Source: Sphingomonas metalli (GTDB lineage: Bacteria; Pseudomonadota; Alphaproteobacteria; Sphingomonadales; Sphingomonadaceae). From it: DNA of 64,000 nucleotides. A model generated the notes under the pieces. The model saw nothing but the letters and a program-made list of their open reading frames with translations, ran no database searches and had not been told where the DNA came from. The position numbers were made by a program, and so were the translations under genes. This document shows positions 1 to 10,900 of this stretch, in pieces (position 1 is the first letter of the stretch; the number at the start of each line of letters is the position of its first letter). The stretch is from the NCBI RefSeq assembly GCF_014641735.1, contig NZ_BMIH01000001.1:645001-709000 (forward strand), read 5' to 3'.

Positions 1-526
1 TCAGGTCGAATTGTCCGGCGATCGCCGTCGCCCAGTCGCCCTGGACAAGGGCCGCCCGCCCCTGCGCCGACCCGGCATTGCGGCGCGCGTAGCGCAACGC
101 TTCGGCAGACCGGTCGACCCCCAGTCCCCGCGCCGAGGGCCAGTGGTCGAGCAGGGCGAGCAGCAGCGTGCCGGGCCCGGTACCGAGATCGAGGATCGAT
201 GCCGGCCCGGCCTCGCCGAAGTGCGCGATCGCCGCCTCGATCAGCGTCTCGCTGTCGGCACGCGGCACCAGCGCCCCCGGCCCTACCGCCAGATCGAGCG
301 TCCAGAAGCCGCGCGAGCCGGTGATATAGGCAATCGGCTCATGCGCGGCGCGGCGTTCGACCAGCGCGGCGAAGCTCGGGGGCACGGGCCGGTCGAGGTC
401 GAGCAGCAGGGCCGGTCGCTCGATTTTGAGCGCATGGGCCAGCAACAGTTCCGCATCGAGCCGGGGCGTGTCGGAGAAGGCGAAGCGGGCGGCCGCGTCC
501 GCGAGGGCTTGGCGGGCGGTGATCAT
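1..526 (-). CDS. prmC: Release factor glutamine methyltransferase PrmC (partial, cut by left edge)
   Basis: PrmC methylates the glutamine of the GGQ motif in peptide chain release factors, using SAM, in the cytoplasm. About 175 codons are visible: an N-terminal helical region (SDTPRLDAELLLAHAL, residues 18-33), then the SAM-binding motif DLGTGPGT near residue 113. The catalytic NPPY motif must lie beyond base 1. The ATG at 526 was chosen; an in-frame GTG at 541 would add five residues and has a weak purine stretch before it, so the start is uncertain. The gene follows prfA, its substrate, on the same strand, the usual pairing, but 213 bases with a repeat lie between them. Confidence 0.9.
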   Translation of the reverse strand, partial: MITARQALADAAARFAFSDTPRLDAELLLAHALKIERPALLLDLDRPVPPSFAALVERRAAHEPIAYITGSRGFWTLDLAVGPGALVPRADSETLIEAAIAHFGEAGPASILDLGTGPGTLLLALLDHWPSARGLGVDRSAEALRYARRNAGSAQGRAALVQGDWATAIAGQFDL

Positions 527-586
527 GCGAAGGTCAGACACTGCATCGCCTGTGGGCGCTGCATCGGGAGCGCCGCTCTCCGTCTA

Positions 587-707
587 CCGTTCGCCCTCAG
601 CCTGTCGAAGCCTGTCCTGAGCGTAGTCGAAAGGGACCGCTCCTCTTCGGATCGGATCGCTCGTGGCACGAAGAAAGACGGTGCTTCGACAGGCTCGGCA
701 CGAACGG
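587..707. repeat. Family C paired palindromic repeat
   Basis: The left arm begins CCGTTCGCCCTCAGCCTGTC and the right arm ends with its near-complement GACAGGCTCGGCACGAACGG. The arms are about 70 bases apart. The element lies between prfA and prmC. Similar arms recur at 6505, 18524, 35531, 41099, 44162 and 53722. Confidence 0.8.
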
Positions 708-739
708 GGCTAGTGGGTTCCGCCGGCGAACCCACCCCG

Positions 740-1819
<1,080 letters not shown>

Positions 1820-1832
1820 GCCCGTCCCACCC

Positions 1833-1927
1833 CGTCATTCCCGCGCAGGCGGGAATCCAGACGCGCAGACGGCGCGGCACCTGCGAGACGACAGCGGCTA
1901 TGGATCCCCGCCTGCGCGGGGATGACG
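1833..1927. repeat. Family A paired palindromic repeat
   Basis: CGTCATTCCCGCGCAGGCGG at the left and a matching inverted arm ending CCTGCGCGGGGATGACG at the right, with about 40 bases between. Each arm is itself a short palindrome. It lies between hisS and prfA. Confidence 0.8.
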
Positions 1928-1934
1928 ATAAAGG

Positions 1935-3176
1935 TCAACGGAGCGCCTCCGCCGCTTGCGCCATAGGCACCTGCCGCTGCGCGCCATCCGCCAGCGTCTT
2001 GACCTGCACCACGCCCGCAGCCAGCTCGTCATCGCCGAGGATAAGCGCGTGGCGCGCACCCAGCGCATCCGCCCTGGCCAGCCGCCGCTTCATATTGCCC
2101 TTGAAGGCCATATCGATGGCGAGGCCCGCGCGGCGCAGTTCCGCGAGCAGCCCGGTCGCCCGCGCCTCGGCCGCAGCACCCATCGGCACGATCACCGCAT
2201 CGACCCCGGCCGCCGCCGGCTCCGCGACCAGCATCGCCAGCCGCTCCACCCCCGCGGCCCAGCCCACGCCCGGCGTCGGCGGGCCGCCCAGGCTCTCGAT
2301 CAGCCCGTCATAGCGCCCGCCGGCCAGCACGGTGCCCTGCGCGCCCAGCCGGTCGGTCACGAACTCGAACGCGGTGTGGCGATAATAGTCGAGCCCGCGC
2401 ACCAGCCGCGGATTGCGGGTCCAGCGCACACCCGCCGCGTCGAGCCCGCCGGTGACCGCCTCGAAGAACGCCCGCGCTTCGTCGGTCAGGAAGGCGTCGA
2501 TGTCAGGCGCGGCATCGGCGATCGGCCGGTCGCGCGGATCCTTCGAATCGAGGATCCGCATCGGGTTCTTCTCGAGCCGGACGAGGCTGTCCTCCGACAG
2601 CGCATCGCGATGCGTCTCGAAATGCGCGACGAGGGCGGCGCGCCACACGTCGCGCGTCTCGGCATCGCCCAGCGTGTTGAGCTGAAGCGTCACGCCCTTG
2701 ATCCCCAGCTCGGCGATCAGCTGGTCGGCCATCACCAGCAGCTCGACATCTGCCGCCGGCTCCGCCGCGCCGAGGATCTCCGCATCGATCTGGTGGAACT
2801 GGCGATACCGCCCCTTTTGCGGCCGTTCGTAGCGGAACACCGGCCCGCTCGTCGCGAGCTTGAGCGGCGCAAATTGCTGCCACCCCTCGGTCAGATAGGC
2901 GCGCGCGATGCCGGCGGTGAATTCCGGCCGCAGCGTCAGCGAATCGCCGCCGCGATCGGGGAAGGTGTACATTTCCTTCGACACCACGTCGGTCGTCTCG
3001 CCGATCGAGCGGGCAAACACCTCGGTCGCCTCGAACATCGGGATGTCGACCCGCTGGAAGCAATAGAGCGCGCGCACGCGCTCGAAGGTCGACAGGACCT
3101 GCGCGTGGCGGCGCTGGTCCTCGCCGAAAATGTCCTGGGTGCCGCGGACGCGGTGCGGGGTCTGGATACGGGCCAT
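1935..3176 (-). CDS. hisS: Histidyl-tRNA synthetase
   Basis: Class II synthetase that charges tRNA-His. The 413-residue protein has the expected order: an N-terminal [10 protein letters not shown] block (residues 8-18), class II motif 2 ([20 protein letters not shown]), the histidine-binding VRGLDYY and AGGRYDGL signatures, motif 3 ([13 protein letters not shown]), and a C-terminal anticodon-binding domain with [15 protein letters not shown]. The frame stays open upstream to 3959, but [12 protein letters not shown] at 3176 is the family start. The extra 261 upstream codons are low-complexity antisense of the DUF1345 gene. It is divergent from that gene with 51 bases between the starts. Confidence 0.97.
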   Translation of the reverse strand: MARIQTPHRVRGTQDIFGEDQRRHAQVLSTFERVRALYCFQRVDIPMFEATEVFARSIGETTDVVSKEMYTFPDRGGDSLTLRPEFTAGIARAYLTEGWQQFAPLKLATSGPVFRYERPQKGRYRQFHQIDAEILGAAEPAADVELLVMADQLIAELGIKGVTLQLNTLGDAETRDVWRAALVAHFETHRDALSEDSLVRLEKNPMRILDSKDPRDRPIADAAPDIDAFLTDEARAFFEAVTGGLDAAGVRWTRNPRLVRGLDYYRHTAFEFVTDRLGAQGTVLAGGRYDGLIESLGGPPTPGVGWAAGVERLAMLVAEPAAAGVDAVIVPMGAAAEARATGLLAELRRAGLAIDMAFKGNMKRRLARADALGARHALILGDDELAAGVVQVKTLADGAQRQVPMAQAAEALR

Positions 3177-3227
3177 AGGAGCGCGGTCATCTAGTAGACC
3201 GCGCGTCCGCGCGCTAGCGTTCCGCGC

Positions 3228-3869
3228 ATGACGGATTTTCGCCGCACCCTCGGCACGCGCGTCGCGCCGCCGCGCTTCCTCCTGTTCCTTGCGGTCCTGG
3301 CGGCAGGGCTCGGCTGGGCGGTGCCGGCGCTCGGCCGCGATCGCGGCATCATGGCCGCGTTCGACGTCGCCGCGCTCGTCTTTCTCGCCGCCGTCGCCCC
3401 GCTCGTCGCGGCGAAGCCGGAGCGGATGCGCCACACGGCGCGTCAGAACGATGCGAACCGCGCCGTTCTGCTGGCCTTTTCGGGCGTGACGCTGCTCGTC
3501 ATCCTCGCCGCCGTCGCGGGCGAGCTCGGCGGCCGCGGCAACCATGCCGCCACCGCGCTGGCGGTCGCGACGCTGGTCCTCGCCTGGCTCTTCTCCAACA
3601 CCGTCTACGCACTCCATTACGCGCATCTCTTCTACATGCCGGGCATGGGCGGCGATGCCGCGGGGCTCGACTTTCCGGACACGATAGAGCCGGACTATTG
3701 GGACTTCCTCTATTTCAGCCTGACGCTCGGCATGACCTTCCAGACCTCGGACGTGACGATCCGCTCGGGCCGGATGCGCCGCGTCGTCACCGGGCAATGC
3801 ATGGCCGCCTTCGTCTTCAACCTCGGCGTGCTGGCGTTCAGCGTGAACATCCTCGGCAGCGGCGGGTGA
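3228..3869 (+). CDS. DUF1345 family membrane protein
   Basis: A 213-residue inner-membrane protein of the DUF1345 family; no function is established for it. Hydrophobic segments are visible near residues 17-35, 44-60, 82-100, 108-128, 160-172 and 188-207. The conserved block [18 protein letters not shown] (written here as [18 protein letters not shown]) near residue 160 is the main family marker, together with ALHYAHLFY. There is no strong ribosome-binding site before the ATG. It is transcribed away from hisS and followed 98 bases later by the M61 peptidase on the same strand. Confidence 0.85.
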   Translation: MTDFRRTLGTRVAPPRFLLFLAVLAAGLGWAVPALGRDRGIMAAFDVAALVFLAAVAPLVAAKPERMRHTARQNDANRAVLLAFSGVTLLVILAAVAGELGGRGNHAATALAVATLVLAWLFSNTVYALHYAHLFYMPGMGGDAAGLDFPDTIEPDYWDFLYFSLTLGMTFQTSDVTIRSGRMRRVVTGQCMAAFVFNLGVLAFSVNILGSGG

Positions 3870-3967
3870 TCGGCCGGAGCCATGGCCGCGACCCGCGGAT
3901 GGGACTGGACGACTGACCTGCTCCCCGGCACAACCCGCGCTTTCTTCTGCCTTTCTCAAGGACCGTG

Positions 3968-5887
3968 ATGACCCTGAAGACCGTCGCCGTCTCGCTGCTC
4001 GCTCTCTCCGCCGCCATCGCCCAGGCGCAAGTTCCCGCCGGAAACTCCGCGCCGCGGCCCGTTCCCTTCGTCGACACCATCCCCGCGCCGCAGGATACGC
4101 CCTATCCGGGCACGATCACGCTGGACGTGGACGCGACCGACACCGATCGCGGCATCTTCCGGGTCAAGGAGACGATCCCCGTCGCACAGGCGGGGCATAT
4201 GGCGCTGCTCTATCCCAAATGGCTCCCCGGCGCGCATAGCCCGCGCGGCGAGATCGAGAAGCTTGCCGGCCTCGTCATCCGCGCGAATGGCAGGATCGTC
4301 CCCTGGACCCGCGACCCGGTCGACGTCTTCGCCTTCCACATCGACGTGCCGCAGGGCACGCGCCAGCTCGACCTCGAATTCCAGTTCCTCTCGGCGACCA
4401 AGAGCGATCAGGGCCGCATCATGGTCACGCCGACGATGATCTCGCTCGAGCCCAACCTCGTCAGCCTCTATCCGGCGGGCTATTTCACTCGCCAGATCCC
4501 GATCCAGATGAACGTCAAATATCCGGCGGGCTGGACCGCGGCGGGCGCGTTGCCGGCGCGGGCCAATGGCTCCGCCTATGCCTATCAGAAGACCAATTAC
4601 GAGATCCTGGTCGATTCGCCGATACTCGCGGGCAAGTACGGCAAGACCTGGGCGCTGTCGCCGCGGGTCGATCTCAACGTCTTCGCCGACGATCCCGCGG
4701 AGCTGACCGCCGCCACGACCGAGCAGATCGACGCCCATCGCCGTCTCGTCGACCAGGCCGTGAAGACCTTCGGAGCGCAGCATTACGACAAGTACGAGTT
4801 CCTGTTGTCGATCAGCGATCAGCTCGGCGGCATCGGGCTGGAGCATCATCGCAGCTCCGAGAACGGCGTGAACCCGGGCTATTTCAAGGATTGGGAGAAC
4901 TCCGTCACCCGCCGCAACCTGCTGCCGCACGAATTCAGCCACAGCTGGGACGGCAAGTTCCGCCGCGGCGCCGATCTCTGGACGCCCGATTTCCGCACGC
5001 CGATGCGCAACTCGCTCCTCTGGGTCTATGAAGGCCAGACCCAGTTCTGGGGCTATGTCCTCCAGGCGCGTTCGGGCATCGTCTCCAAGCAGGACACGCT
5101 CGACGCTTATGCCGCGATCCTCGCCGTCTACGATACGGCGAGGGCGCGCCAGTGGCGCAATCTCGTCGACACCACCAACGATCCGATCATCTCCGCCCGC
5201 AAGCCCAAGGGCTGGACCAGCTGGCAGCGGTCGGAAGACTATTACAATGAAGGGCTGATGGTCTGGATGGAGGTGGACGCGATGCTCCGCCGCCAGTCGA
5301 ACGGCGCCAGGTCGATCGACGACTTCGCCAGGGCCTTTTTCGGTATCCGCGACGGCGACTGGGGAGAGGTGACCTATACGTTCGACGACGTCGCCCGCAC
5401 GCTGAACGCGATCCAGCCCTATGACTGGTCGGGCTTCCTCCAGCGCCGCCTGACCGAGACGGGCCAGCCCGCGCCGACGCAGGGCTTCGCGATGAACGGC
5501 TACAAGCTCGTCTACACCGCCGAGCCGACCGGCTATTTCACCAAGCTCGAAAAGCCGCGCGGCACCGATCTCAGCTACTCGGCCGGCCTCGTCGCCGACA
5601 AGGATGGCGTCGTCACCGCGGTCATCTGGGACTCGCCCGCCTTCAAGGCCGGTATCGACGTGGGCACCACTATCGTCGGCGTGAACGGAGAGGCCTTCTC
5701 CGGCGATCGGCTCAAGGCGGCGGTCGCCGGGGCGAAAGGCACGAAGGAGCCGATCCGGCTTCTGGTCCGAAATGAGGCGCGTCTGCGTGACCTTGCCATC
5801 GACTATCACGACGGCCCCCGCTATCCGCGCCTCGAGAAGGTGGGAACGGGCGAAGGCGGCCTAGACCGGCTGCTCGCACCGCGCTGA
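3968..5887 (+). CDS. M61 family zinc peptidase with PDZ domain (secreted)
   Basis: Predicted secreted aminopeptidase of the M61 (glycyl aminopeptidase) family, 639 residues. A Sec signal peptide ([17 protein letters not shown]) covers about residues 4-20. The N-terminal beta domain follows, then the catalytic zinc motif HEFSH at residues 321-325 with the family-typical following SW, and [14 protein letters not shown] supplying the next acidic ligand. A PDZ domain closes the protein ([20 protein letters not shown]). ATG 3968 is preferred to GTG 3965 because AAGGA at 3958-3962 is well spaced for it. The role is probably periplasmic peptide processing; the substrate is unknown. Confidence 0.9.
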   Translation: MTLKTVAVSLLALSAAIAQAQVPAGNSAPRPVPFVDTIPAPQDTPYPGTITLDVDATDTDRGIFRVKETIPVAQAGHMALLYPKWLPGAHSPRGEIEKLAGLVIRANGRIVPWTRDPVDVFAFHIDVPQGTRQLDLEFQFLSATKSDQGRIMVTPTMISLEPNLVSLYPAGYFTRQIPIQMNVKYPAGWTAAGALPARANGSAYAYQKTNYEILVDSPILAGKYGKTWALSPRVDLNVFADDPAELTAATTEQIDAHRRLVDQAVKTFGAQHYDKYEFLLSISDQLGGIGLEHHRSSENGVNPGYFKDWENSVTRRNLLPHEFSHSWDGKFRRGADLWTPDFRTPMRNSLLWVYEGQTQFWGYVLQARSGIVSKQDTLDAYAAILAVYDTARARQWRNLVDTTNDPIISARKPKGWTSWQRSEDYYNEGLMVWMEVDAMLRRQSNGARSIDDFARAFFGIRDGDWGEVTYTFDDVARTLNAIQPYDWSGFLQRRLTETGQPAPTQGFAMNGYKLVYTAEPTGYFTKLEKPRGTDLSYSAGLVADKDGVVTAVIWDSPAFKAGIDVGTTIVGVNGEAFSGDRLKAAVAGAKGTKEPIRLLVRNEARLRDLAIDYHDGPRYPRLEKVGTGEGGLDRLLAPR

Positions 5888-5911
5888 CACATTCCAAAAG
5901 GGGTATCCTTC

Positions 5912-6493
5912 ATGCGTATCGATCTGATCCCGGTGGGCAAGAGCCCGCCCGACGACCTCAACGTCATCATCGAGGTGCCGACCGGCGGCGAGCCGGTGAA
6001 GTACGAATTCGACAAGGCGTCGGGCGCGCTGTTCGTCGACCGCATCCTCCACACGCCGATGCGCTACCCGGCCAATTACGGCTTCGTGCCGCACACCCTC
6101 TCGCCCGATGGCGACCCGCTCGATGCGTTGGTCATCGCGCGCTCGCCCTTCGTCCCCGGCTGCGTGGTCCGCGCCCGCCCCATCGCGGTGCTCAACCTCG
6201 AGGACGAGGCCGGCGGCGACGAGAAGCTGGTCTGCGTCCCCGTCGATCAGGTCTTCCCCTATTACTCGAACGTCGGCGGCCGCGACGACGTGCCGGAGAT
6301 CGTCTTCCAGCAGATCGAGCACTTCTTCACCCACTATAAGGACCTCGAGAAGAAGAAGTGGGTGCGCGTCGGCACCTGGGGCGATGCCAGCGAGGCACGC
6401 CGGATCACGCTCGAGGCGATCGATCGCTACACCGACGCCAAGGCCAAGGGCGAAGAGCCCCACGACCACGACGTTCCGGGCCGCGAGGGCTGA
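5912..6493 (+). CDS. ppa: Inorganic pyrophosphatase
   Basis: Soluble family I pyrophosphatase that hydrolyses PPi to two phosphates and so pulls biosynthetic reactions forward. The 193-residue length is slightly above the usual 170-180 because of an acidic and histidine-rich tail (EEPHDHDVPG). Active-site blocks are present: the VPTGGEPVKYEFDK region, the YPANYGFVPHT region, and the metal-binding GDPLDALVI (canonical DGDPLDVLV). AAAAGGGG precedes the ATG by about nine bases. It lies 24 bases after the M61 peptidase and may be cotranscribed. Confidence 0.95.
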   Translation: MRIDLIPVGKSPPDDLNVIIEVPTGGEPVKYEFDKASGALFVDRILHTPMRYPANYGFVPHTLSPDGDPLDALVIARSPFVPGCVVRARPIAVLNLEDEAGGDEKLVCVPVDQVFPYYSNVGGRDDVPEIVFQQIEHFFTHYKDLEKKKWVRVGTWGDASEARRITLEAIDRYTDAKAKGEEPHDHDVPGREG

Positions 6494-6504
6494 TTTGATT
6501 TCTT

Positions 6505-6650
6505 CCGTTCGTGCTGAGCCTGTCGGAACGCTGCTCTTCTTATCGCCAGGCGCGCGGGGAGAAGAATAGAGCTTCGACAAGCTCAGCACGAACGGTGGGG
6601 TAGCGCAGGCGCAATCCACTCCCGTTCGTGCTGAGCTTGTCGAAGCACTG
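6505..6650. repeat. Family C palindromic repeat, three arms
   Basis: CCGTTCGTGCTGAGCCTGTC at 6505, an inverted arm ending in AAGCTCAGCACGAACGG at 6595, and a third arm in the original orientation at 6622-6650. The arrangement looks like one complete pair plus half of another. It lies between the convergent ppa and GNAT genes. Confidence 0.8.
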
Positions 6651-6718
6651 CCTTTCCTGCCGCCAAGCGTCCAACCCAAGACACTACGGCAGCGCCTCCG
6701 CCGGCTTTTCGCCGCCGC

Positions 6719-7195
6719 CTACCGTCCCGCCAGCCGCGTCAGCGCGGCGCCATCGACCCGCTGCACCGTCCACTCCTCCATCCCCACCGCGCCCATCGCG
6801 CGATAGAAGGCGATGGCGTCGGCGTTCCAGTCCAGCACCGACCATTCGAAGCGCGCACAGCCCCGGTCCACCGCGATCCCGGCGAGATGGCGGAGCAGCG
6901 CCGTCCCCACCCCCGCCCCGCGCGCGGCCGGGGTGACGTACAGGTCTTCCAGATAGAGGCCCCGCCGGCCGGTCCAGGTCGAGAAATTGTGGAAGAAGAG
7001 CGCGAACCCCGCCACCTCTCCGTCCCGCTCGGCGATCAGCGCCTCGGCGGCGGGCGGCGTGGCGAACAGGGCATCGGCCAGCATCGCCTCGGTCGCCGTC
7101 ACCGCGTCCGGCTCGCGCTCGAACGCGGCTAGTTCGCGGACCAGCGACAGGATCACCGGCACGTCGGCGGGCCCGGCGGAGCGGATAGGGATCAT
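6719..7195 (-). CDS. GNAT family N-acetyltransferase
   Basis: A 158-residue single-domain acetyltransferase of the GNAT fold. The acetyl-CoA-binding motif A is GLYLEDLYVTPAARGAGVGT near residue 85, and the motif B region WNADAIAFYRAMGA follows. It resembles the diamine N-acetyltransferase-like (SSAT-type) branch, judged by EDLYV and WNADAIAFY, but the substrate cannot be assigned. Its ATG at 7195 overlaps the TGA of the upstream DMT transporter (ATGA), so the two are translationally coupled. Confidence 0.85.
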   Translation of the reverse strand: MIPIRSAGPADVPVILSLVRELAAFEREPDAVTATEAMLADALFATPPAAEALIAERDGEVAGFALFFHNFSTWTGRRGLYLEDLYVTPAARGAGVGTALLRHLAGIAVDRGCARFEWSVLDWNADAIAFYRAMGAVGMEEWTVQRVDGAALTRLAGR

Positions 7196-8091
7196 GCGGC
7201 AGCCTCCAGCGCGCCTCGGTCGAGCGGCCGTCGCCGCGCGGTGTACAGACAGGCCGCGACGATGACCGCGGCGCCGGCCAGCGTCCATGCCGACAGCGGC
7301 TCGCCGAACACGAACCAGCCGAGCACAGCGGCATGGACGAAGGACGTATATTCGCTCGTCGCCAGAAAGCCCGTGTCGGCATGGGCATAGGCCCAGCCGA
7401 GCAGCCAGAGCGAGGCGGTCGCCAGCAGCGCCGCCATGACCAGCCGCGGCCACTGTGCCGCCTCGGGTACGGTGGCGAGCCACGGTGCCGCGAGCGCGAG
7501 CACCGCTACCACCACGGCCGACTGGAAGAAGGCGATCTCGCCCGGCCCCGCCGCCTGCGCCTGCACCCGCGCGATCACGAGATTGCCGGCATAGAGGAAG
7601 GCGGAGGCGAGGATCGCCGCGGACCCGGCCATCGCCTCGGCGGCCATGGCGACCCGCGCGTTGCCCACTACCACCACCAGCACGCCCGCAAAGGCCGCGA
7701 CCGAGGCCAGCACCGTCCGCTGCCCCACCCGCTCGCCCAGCGTCGCCGCCGCCAGCAGCAGCGCCAGGATCGGCGCGACATAGGTCAGGCTGATCGCCTG
7801 CGCCATCGGCACCCGCGCCAGCCCCCAGAAGAACAGCGTCGCCATCGCCGCCGTCACCACGCCGCGCAGCAGGTGCAGCCGCAACGCCCGCGCGCCCGGC
7901 CGCCGGCCGCCGCTCACCTTCCAAGTTACCGCGCCGAACAGCGTCGCCACCCCCGTTCGCCACAGAAGCGCGTTGTAGACGCCGATCGACAGCACCAGCG
8001 CCTTCATGAAGGCGTCCATAATCGAAAACAGCCCGATCCCCGCCACCGCCACGGCAAAGGCAAGCGCGGGCGAGACGGCGCGGACGCTCAA
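7192..8091 (-). CDS. EamA/DMT superfamily transporter
   Basis: An inner-membrane permease of the drug/metabolite transporter superfamily, 299 residues, with roughly ten hydrophobic segments arranged as two EamA repeats. SLTYVAPILALLLA (first repeat) and TSFVHAAVLGWFVFGEPLSA (second repeat) are typical; the glutamate in FGEPLS is the usual signature. The start is proposed at TTG 8091, whose last bases overlap the stop of the upstream toxin gene (TTGA). The open frame extends to 8133, but that would run 46 bases into the toxin gene. Substrate unknown. Confidence 0.82.
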   Translation of the reverse strand: MSVRAVSPALAFAVAVAGIGLFSIMDAFMKALVLSIGVYNALLWRTGVATLFGAVTWKVSGGRRPGARALRLHLLRGVVTAAMATLFFWGLARVPMAQAISLTYVAPILALLLAAATLGERVGQRTVLASVAAFAGVLVVVVGNARVAMAAEAMAGSAAILASAFLYAGNLVIARVQAQAAGPGEIAFFQSAVVVAVLALAAPWLATVPEAAQWPRLVMAALLATASLWLLGWAYAHADTGFLATSEYTSFVHAAVLGWFVFGEPLSAWTLAGAAVIVAACLYTARRRPLDRGALEAAA

Positions 8092-8468
8092 CGGATCAGG
8101 CGAACGTCGATGCCGAGATCGATCTTCGCCCATTGCGTATCGGCCGTCAGCACTGGCAGCTTATGCCGACGACCCAGCGCCAGACAGGCACGGTCACCCA
8201 GCGACAGTCCATGGCTGCGCGTCGCAGGCCGCAGTTCGGCGGCCAGCCGCGCATCGGCACGGTCATGGACGACATGCTCGACCGGCAGATCCTTCAGAAC
8301 CTGCGTGATGTCCTCAGGGTCCAATCCGCGATCGATCAACCTTGTCAGCACTTCCGCCAGATTGACGCTGGACAGCAGGAAGGGGCCGGGCTCATGCGCC
8401 AGTACCTCCTGCCCCGGTTCGCCCAGCAGATAGGCCAGCAATACCGAGGCGTCGATGATTGCCTTCAC
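8088..8468 (-). CDS. vapC: PIN-domain ribonuclease toxin (VapC-like)
   Basis: A 126-residue PIN-domain protein, the usual length for VapC toxins, which cleave RNA with a Mg-dependent acidic centre. Candidate acidic residues are D6 in IIDASVLLAYLL, E30 in NLAEVLTRL, D84 in LSLGDRACLALG and D101 in VLTADTQW. GTG 8468 overlaps the antitoxin stop as GTGA; a TTG at 8477 would add three residues. Its own stop overlaps the TTG of the DMT gene. An AbrB-type partner directly upstream supports a type II toxin-antitoxin pair. Confidence 0.85.
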   Translation of the reverse strand: MKAIIDASVLLAYLLGEPGQEVLAHEPGPFLLSSVNLAEVLTRLIDRGLDPEDITQVLKDLPVEHVVHDRADARLAAELRPATRSHGLSLGDRACLALGRRHKLPVLTADTQWAKIDLGIDVRLIR

Positions 8469-8695
8469 TCGCCCCAATCCTGCCGCCGCTCGCGCAGGAA
8501 TTGGGTAACGCTATAGTCCTTCAGGCCCTCGCGCAGCCGCGCCAGCGCCGCTGCGGGATCGTTCCGCTTCAGGGTGAGCCGATCGGCTTCAAGCTCAAAC
8601 GTGACCGAATCGCCGTCGGCGATTCCCAGTTCCCGCCGCAGATCCGCAGGGATCACGACCTTGCCGCCAGAGATTACCTTCGCTTGATAGGTCAT
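8465..8695 (-). CDS. vapB: AbrB/MazE-type antitoxin (VapB-like)
   Basis: A 76-residue protein with an N-terminal SpoVT-AbrB swapped-hairpin DNA-binding domain: AKVISGGKVVIPADLRRELG, then GIADGDSVTFELEADRLTLK. The C-terminal tail (ALARLREGLKDYSVTQFLRERR) is the expected toxin-neutralising part. It probably binds the PIN toxin encoded immediately downstream and represses its own promoter in the 36 bases before the ATG, as related pairs do. The gene order antitoxin-toxin and the GTGA overlap are typical. Confidence 0.85.
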   Translation of the reverse strand: MTYQAKVISGGKVVIPADLRRELGIADGDSVTFELEADRLTLKRNDPAAALARLREGLKDYSVTQFLRERRQDWGE

Positions 8696-8731
8696 GACGC
8701 CCTCATCAGGACCTATGACTTAGCACAGGTC

Positions 8732-9865
8732 TTACTCCGCCGCCAGTACCCGCGCCTCCGCCGCCGCCTCGATCTCGGCGGCCTTGGCTTCGACCAGCCG
8801 GACGATATGGTCGATCATCCCCTCGTCCTGCACATGATGGTCGGTCACGCCCGACAGATAGACCATGTGCCGGCCGTTGCCGCCGCCGGTGATGCCGATA
8901 TCCGTCTCGCGCGCCTCGCCCGGGCCGTTCACCACGCAGCCGAGGACCGACAGAGACATGGGTGTGCGGATATGCTGGAGCCGCTCTTCCAGCGCCGAGA
9001 CGGTGCGGATGACGTCGAAGCCCTGCCGCGCGCAGCTGGGGCACGACACCACCCGGACGCCGCGATTGCGGATGCCGAGCGCCTTCAGGATCTCGAAGCC
9101 GACGCGTACCTCTTCCTCCGGCTCGGCCGAGAGCGAGACGCGGATCGTGTCGCCGATCCCGAACCAGAGCAGCGATCCGATCCCGATCGCGCTCTTCACC
9201 GTGCCGCCGACGAAGCCGCCCGCCTCGGTGATACCCAGATGAAGCGGGCAGTCGACCTGCTCCGCCAGCTGCTGGTACGCCGCCACCGCCAGGAAAAGGT
9301 CGGACGCCTTCACCGCCACCTTATACTCGTGGAAGTCGTGATCCTGGAGCAGCTTGATATGGTCGAGCGCGCTTTCGACCAGCGCATCGGGGCACGGCTC
9401 GCCATATTTCTCGAGCAGGTGCTTCTCCAGCGATCCGCCGTTCACGCCGATCCGGATCGCGCAGCCATTGGCCTTGGCGGCGCGCACCACCTCCGCCACC
9501 CGCTCGGACGAGCCGATATTGCCCGGGTTGATGCGCAGGCATGCCGCCCCCGCATCCGCCGCCTCCAGCGCGCGCTTGTAGTGGAAGTGGATGTCGGCGA
9601 CGATCGGAATCCGACTCGCGCGCACGATCTGGCCCAGCGCCGCGGTGCTTTCCACATCGGGGCAGGAGACGCGGATGATATCCGCGCCCGCATCCTCGCA
9701 GCGGCGGATCTGGTCGATCGTCGCCACGGGATCGCTGGTCGGCGTATTGGTCATCGTCTGCACGGTGACGGGCGCATCGCCGCCGACGGGGACATTGCCC
9801 ACCATGATCTGGCGGCACGGACGGCGCGCGATATCGCGCCACGGACGGATCGACATGGCGTCCAT
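8732..9865 (-). CDS. ispG: 4-hydroxy-3-methylbut-2-enyl diphosphate synthase (IspG/GcpE)
   Basis: Iron-sulphur enzyme of the MEP isoprenoid pathway, converting MEcPP to HMBPP. The 377-residue bacterial form has the TIM barrel first ([18 protein letters not shown] near residue 35) and the [4Fe-4S] domain at the C-terminus. Cluster ligands are visible as C275 and C278 in SCPSCAR and C310 in [11 protein letters not shown]. The start [12 protein letters not shown] is used; MSIRPW three codons in is equally possible. It stands alone, divergent from the asparaginase gene. Confidence 0.96.
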   Translation of the reverse strand: MDAMSIRPWRDIARRPCRQIMVGNVPVGGDAPVTVQTMTNTPTSDPVATIDQIRRCEDAGADIIRVSCPDVESTAALGQIVRASRIPIVADIHFHYKRALEAADAGAACLRINPGNIGSSERVAEVVRAAKANGCAIRIGVNGGSLEKHLLEKYGEPCPDALVESALDHIKLLQDHDFHEYKVAVKASDLFLAVAAYQQLAEQVDCPLHLGITEAGGFVGGTVKSAIGIGSLLWFGIGDTIRVSLSAEPEEEVRVGFEILKALGIRNRGVRVVSCPSCARQGFDVIRTVSALEERLQHIRTPMSLSVLGCVVNGPGEARETDIGITGGGNGRHMVYLSGVTDHHVQDEGMIDHIVRLVEAKAAEIEAAAEARVLAAE

Positions 9866-9958
9866 ATACGCCCGTGCGGTGACAACCGGAAGACCATGGC
9901 GCAGCCTGCTCCATTTGGGTAGGAGCCCTGCCCGATCATCGACTTACCGGACGTCGCC

Positions 9959-10900
9959 ATGCCCGAACGCCAGAGTGGAACCCGCTGGACGCTGATGCTG
10001 CACGGCGGCTCGGGACGGATCACGTGCGAGACGCTGTCGGCAGAGGCGGATGCCGGCGCCCGTGCCGCCCTGTCCCGCGCCCTCGACGCCGGCGCGGCGA
10101 TCCTGTCCGCCGGCGGCGCCGCGGTCGACGCCGTGGAGGCGGCGGTCCAGGTGCTGGAGGACGACCCGCACTTCAACGCAGGCCGCGGCGCGGCGCTCGC
10201 CCATGACGGGCGGATCGAACTCGATGCCGCGATCATGGACGGCGCCGGCCGCAAGGCCGGTGCGGTTGCGGGCGTCACCCGCACCCGCAGCCCCGTCGCC
10301 CTCGCCCGCGCGGTGATGGAACGCAGCCCGCATGTCATGATGGCGGGCGCGGGTGCGGACGGCTTCGCCGCGGCGCAGGGCCTGGAACAGGTCGATCCCG
10401 CCTGGTTCGAGATCCCGGAACGCCGCGCGCAGCTCGAGGCGATGCTCGCCGACGGTGGCGACGCCTTCGACGTCGACATGAAATACGGCACGGTCGGCGC
10501 GGTCGCACGCGATATTTCCGGGCACCTTGCCGCCGCCACCTCGACGGGCGGGGTCACCGGCAAGCGCTGGGGCCGGATCGGCGATTCGCCGCTGATTGGC
10601 GCGGGCACCTGGGCCGACGACCGCGGCTGCGCGGTGTCCTGCACCGGCTCGGGCGAGTTCTTCGTCCGCGCCGCCGCCGGCCATGCGATCGACGCCCGCA
10701 TCCGCCATCTGGGCGAGGACGCCGCCACCGCGACCGACGCCGTGCTGGCGGAGATCCGCGCGTTGGGCGGCACCGGCGGGATCATCGTGGTCGCGGCCGA
10801 TGGCGGATCGACATGGCGCTTTGCCACCCCCGGCATGTTCCGGGCCTGTACGGATGACTCGGGCGCGCGCCGGGTCGCGATCTATGGAGACGAGGCATGA
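9959..10900 (+). CDS. Isoaspartyl peptidase / plant-type L-asparaginase
   Basis: N-terminal nucleophile hydrolase that cleaves beta-aspartyl dipeptides and often L-asparagine. The precursor (313 residues) is expected to cut itself before the catalytic threonine, T178 in DMKYGTVGAVA, giving alpha and beta subunits. Other family blocks are MLHGGSG at 13-19, NAGRGA at 73-78, ELDAAIMDG at 87-95, GDSPLIGAG and CTGSGE in the beta chain. No signal peptide is seen, so it is probably cytoplasmic. Its stop overlaps the start of the S1/P1 nuclease (ATGA). Confidence 0.93.
   Translation: MPERQSGTRWTLMLHGGSGRITCETLSAEADAGARAALSRALDAGAAILSAGGAAVDAVEAAVQVLEDDPHFNAGRGAALAHDGRIELDAAIMDGAGRKAGAVAGVTRTRSPVALARAVMERSPHVMMAGAGADGFAAAQGLEQVDPAWFEIPERRAQLEAMLADGGDAFDVDMKYGTVGAVARDISGHLAAATSTGGVTGKRWGRIGDSPLIGAGTWADDRGCAVSCTGSGEFFVRAAAGHAIDARIRHLGEDAATATDAVLAEIRALGGTGGIIVVAADGGSTWRFATPGMFRACTDDSGARRVAIYGDEA

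Noticed and set aside
1833..1927. Paired inverted repeats read as rho-independent terminators
   Set aside because: The arms of these elements lack a T-run and occur in the same form within operons and in a coding region, so they are better described as a repeat family.
2090..3959. 261-codon N-terminal extension of HisS
   Set aside because: The extension is antisense to the DUF1345 gene and the family start [12 protein letters not shown] is clear at 3176.
3956..5809. Long minus-strand open frame of 617 codons
   Set aside because: Antisense to the M61 peptidase, which has a signal peptide, zinc motif and PDZ domain in the plus frame.
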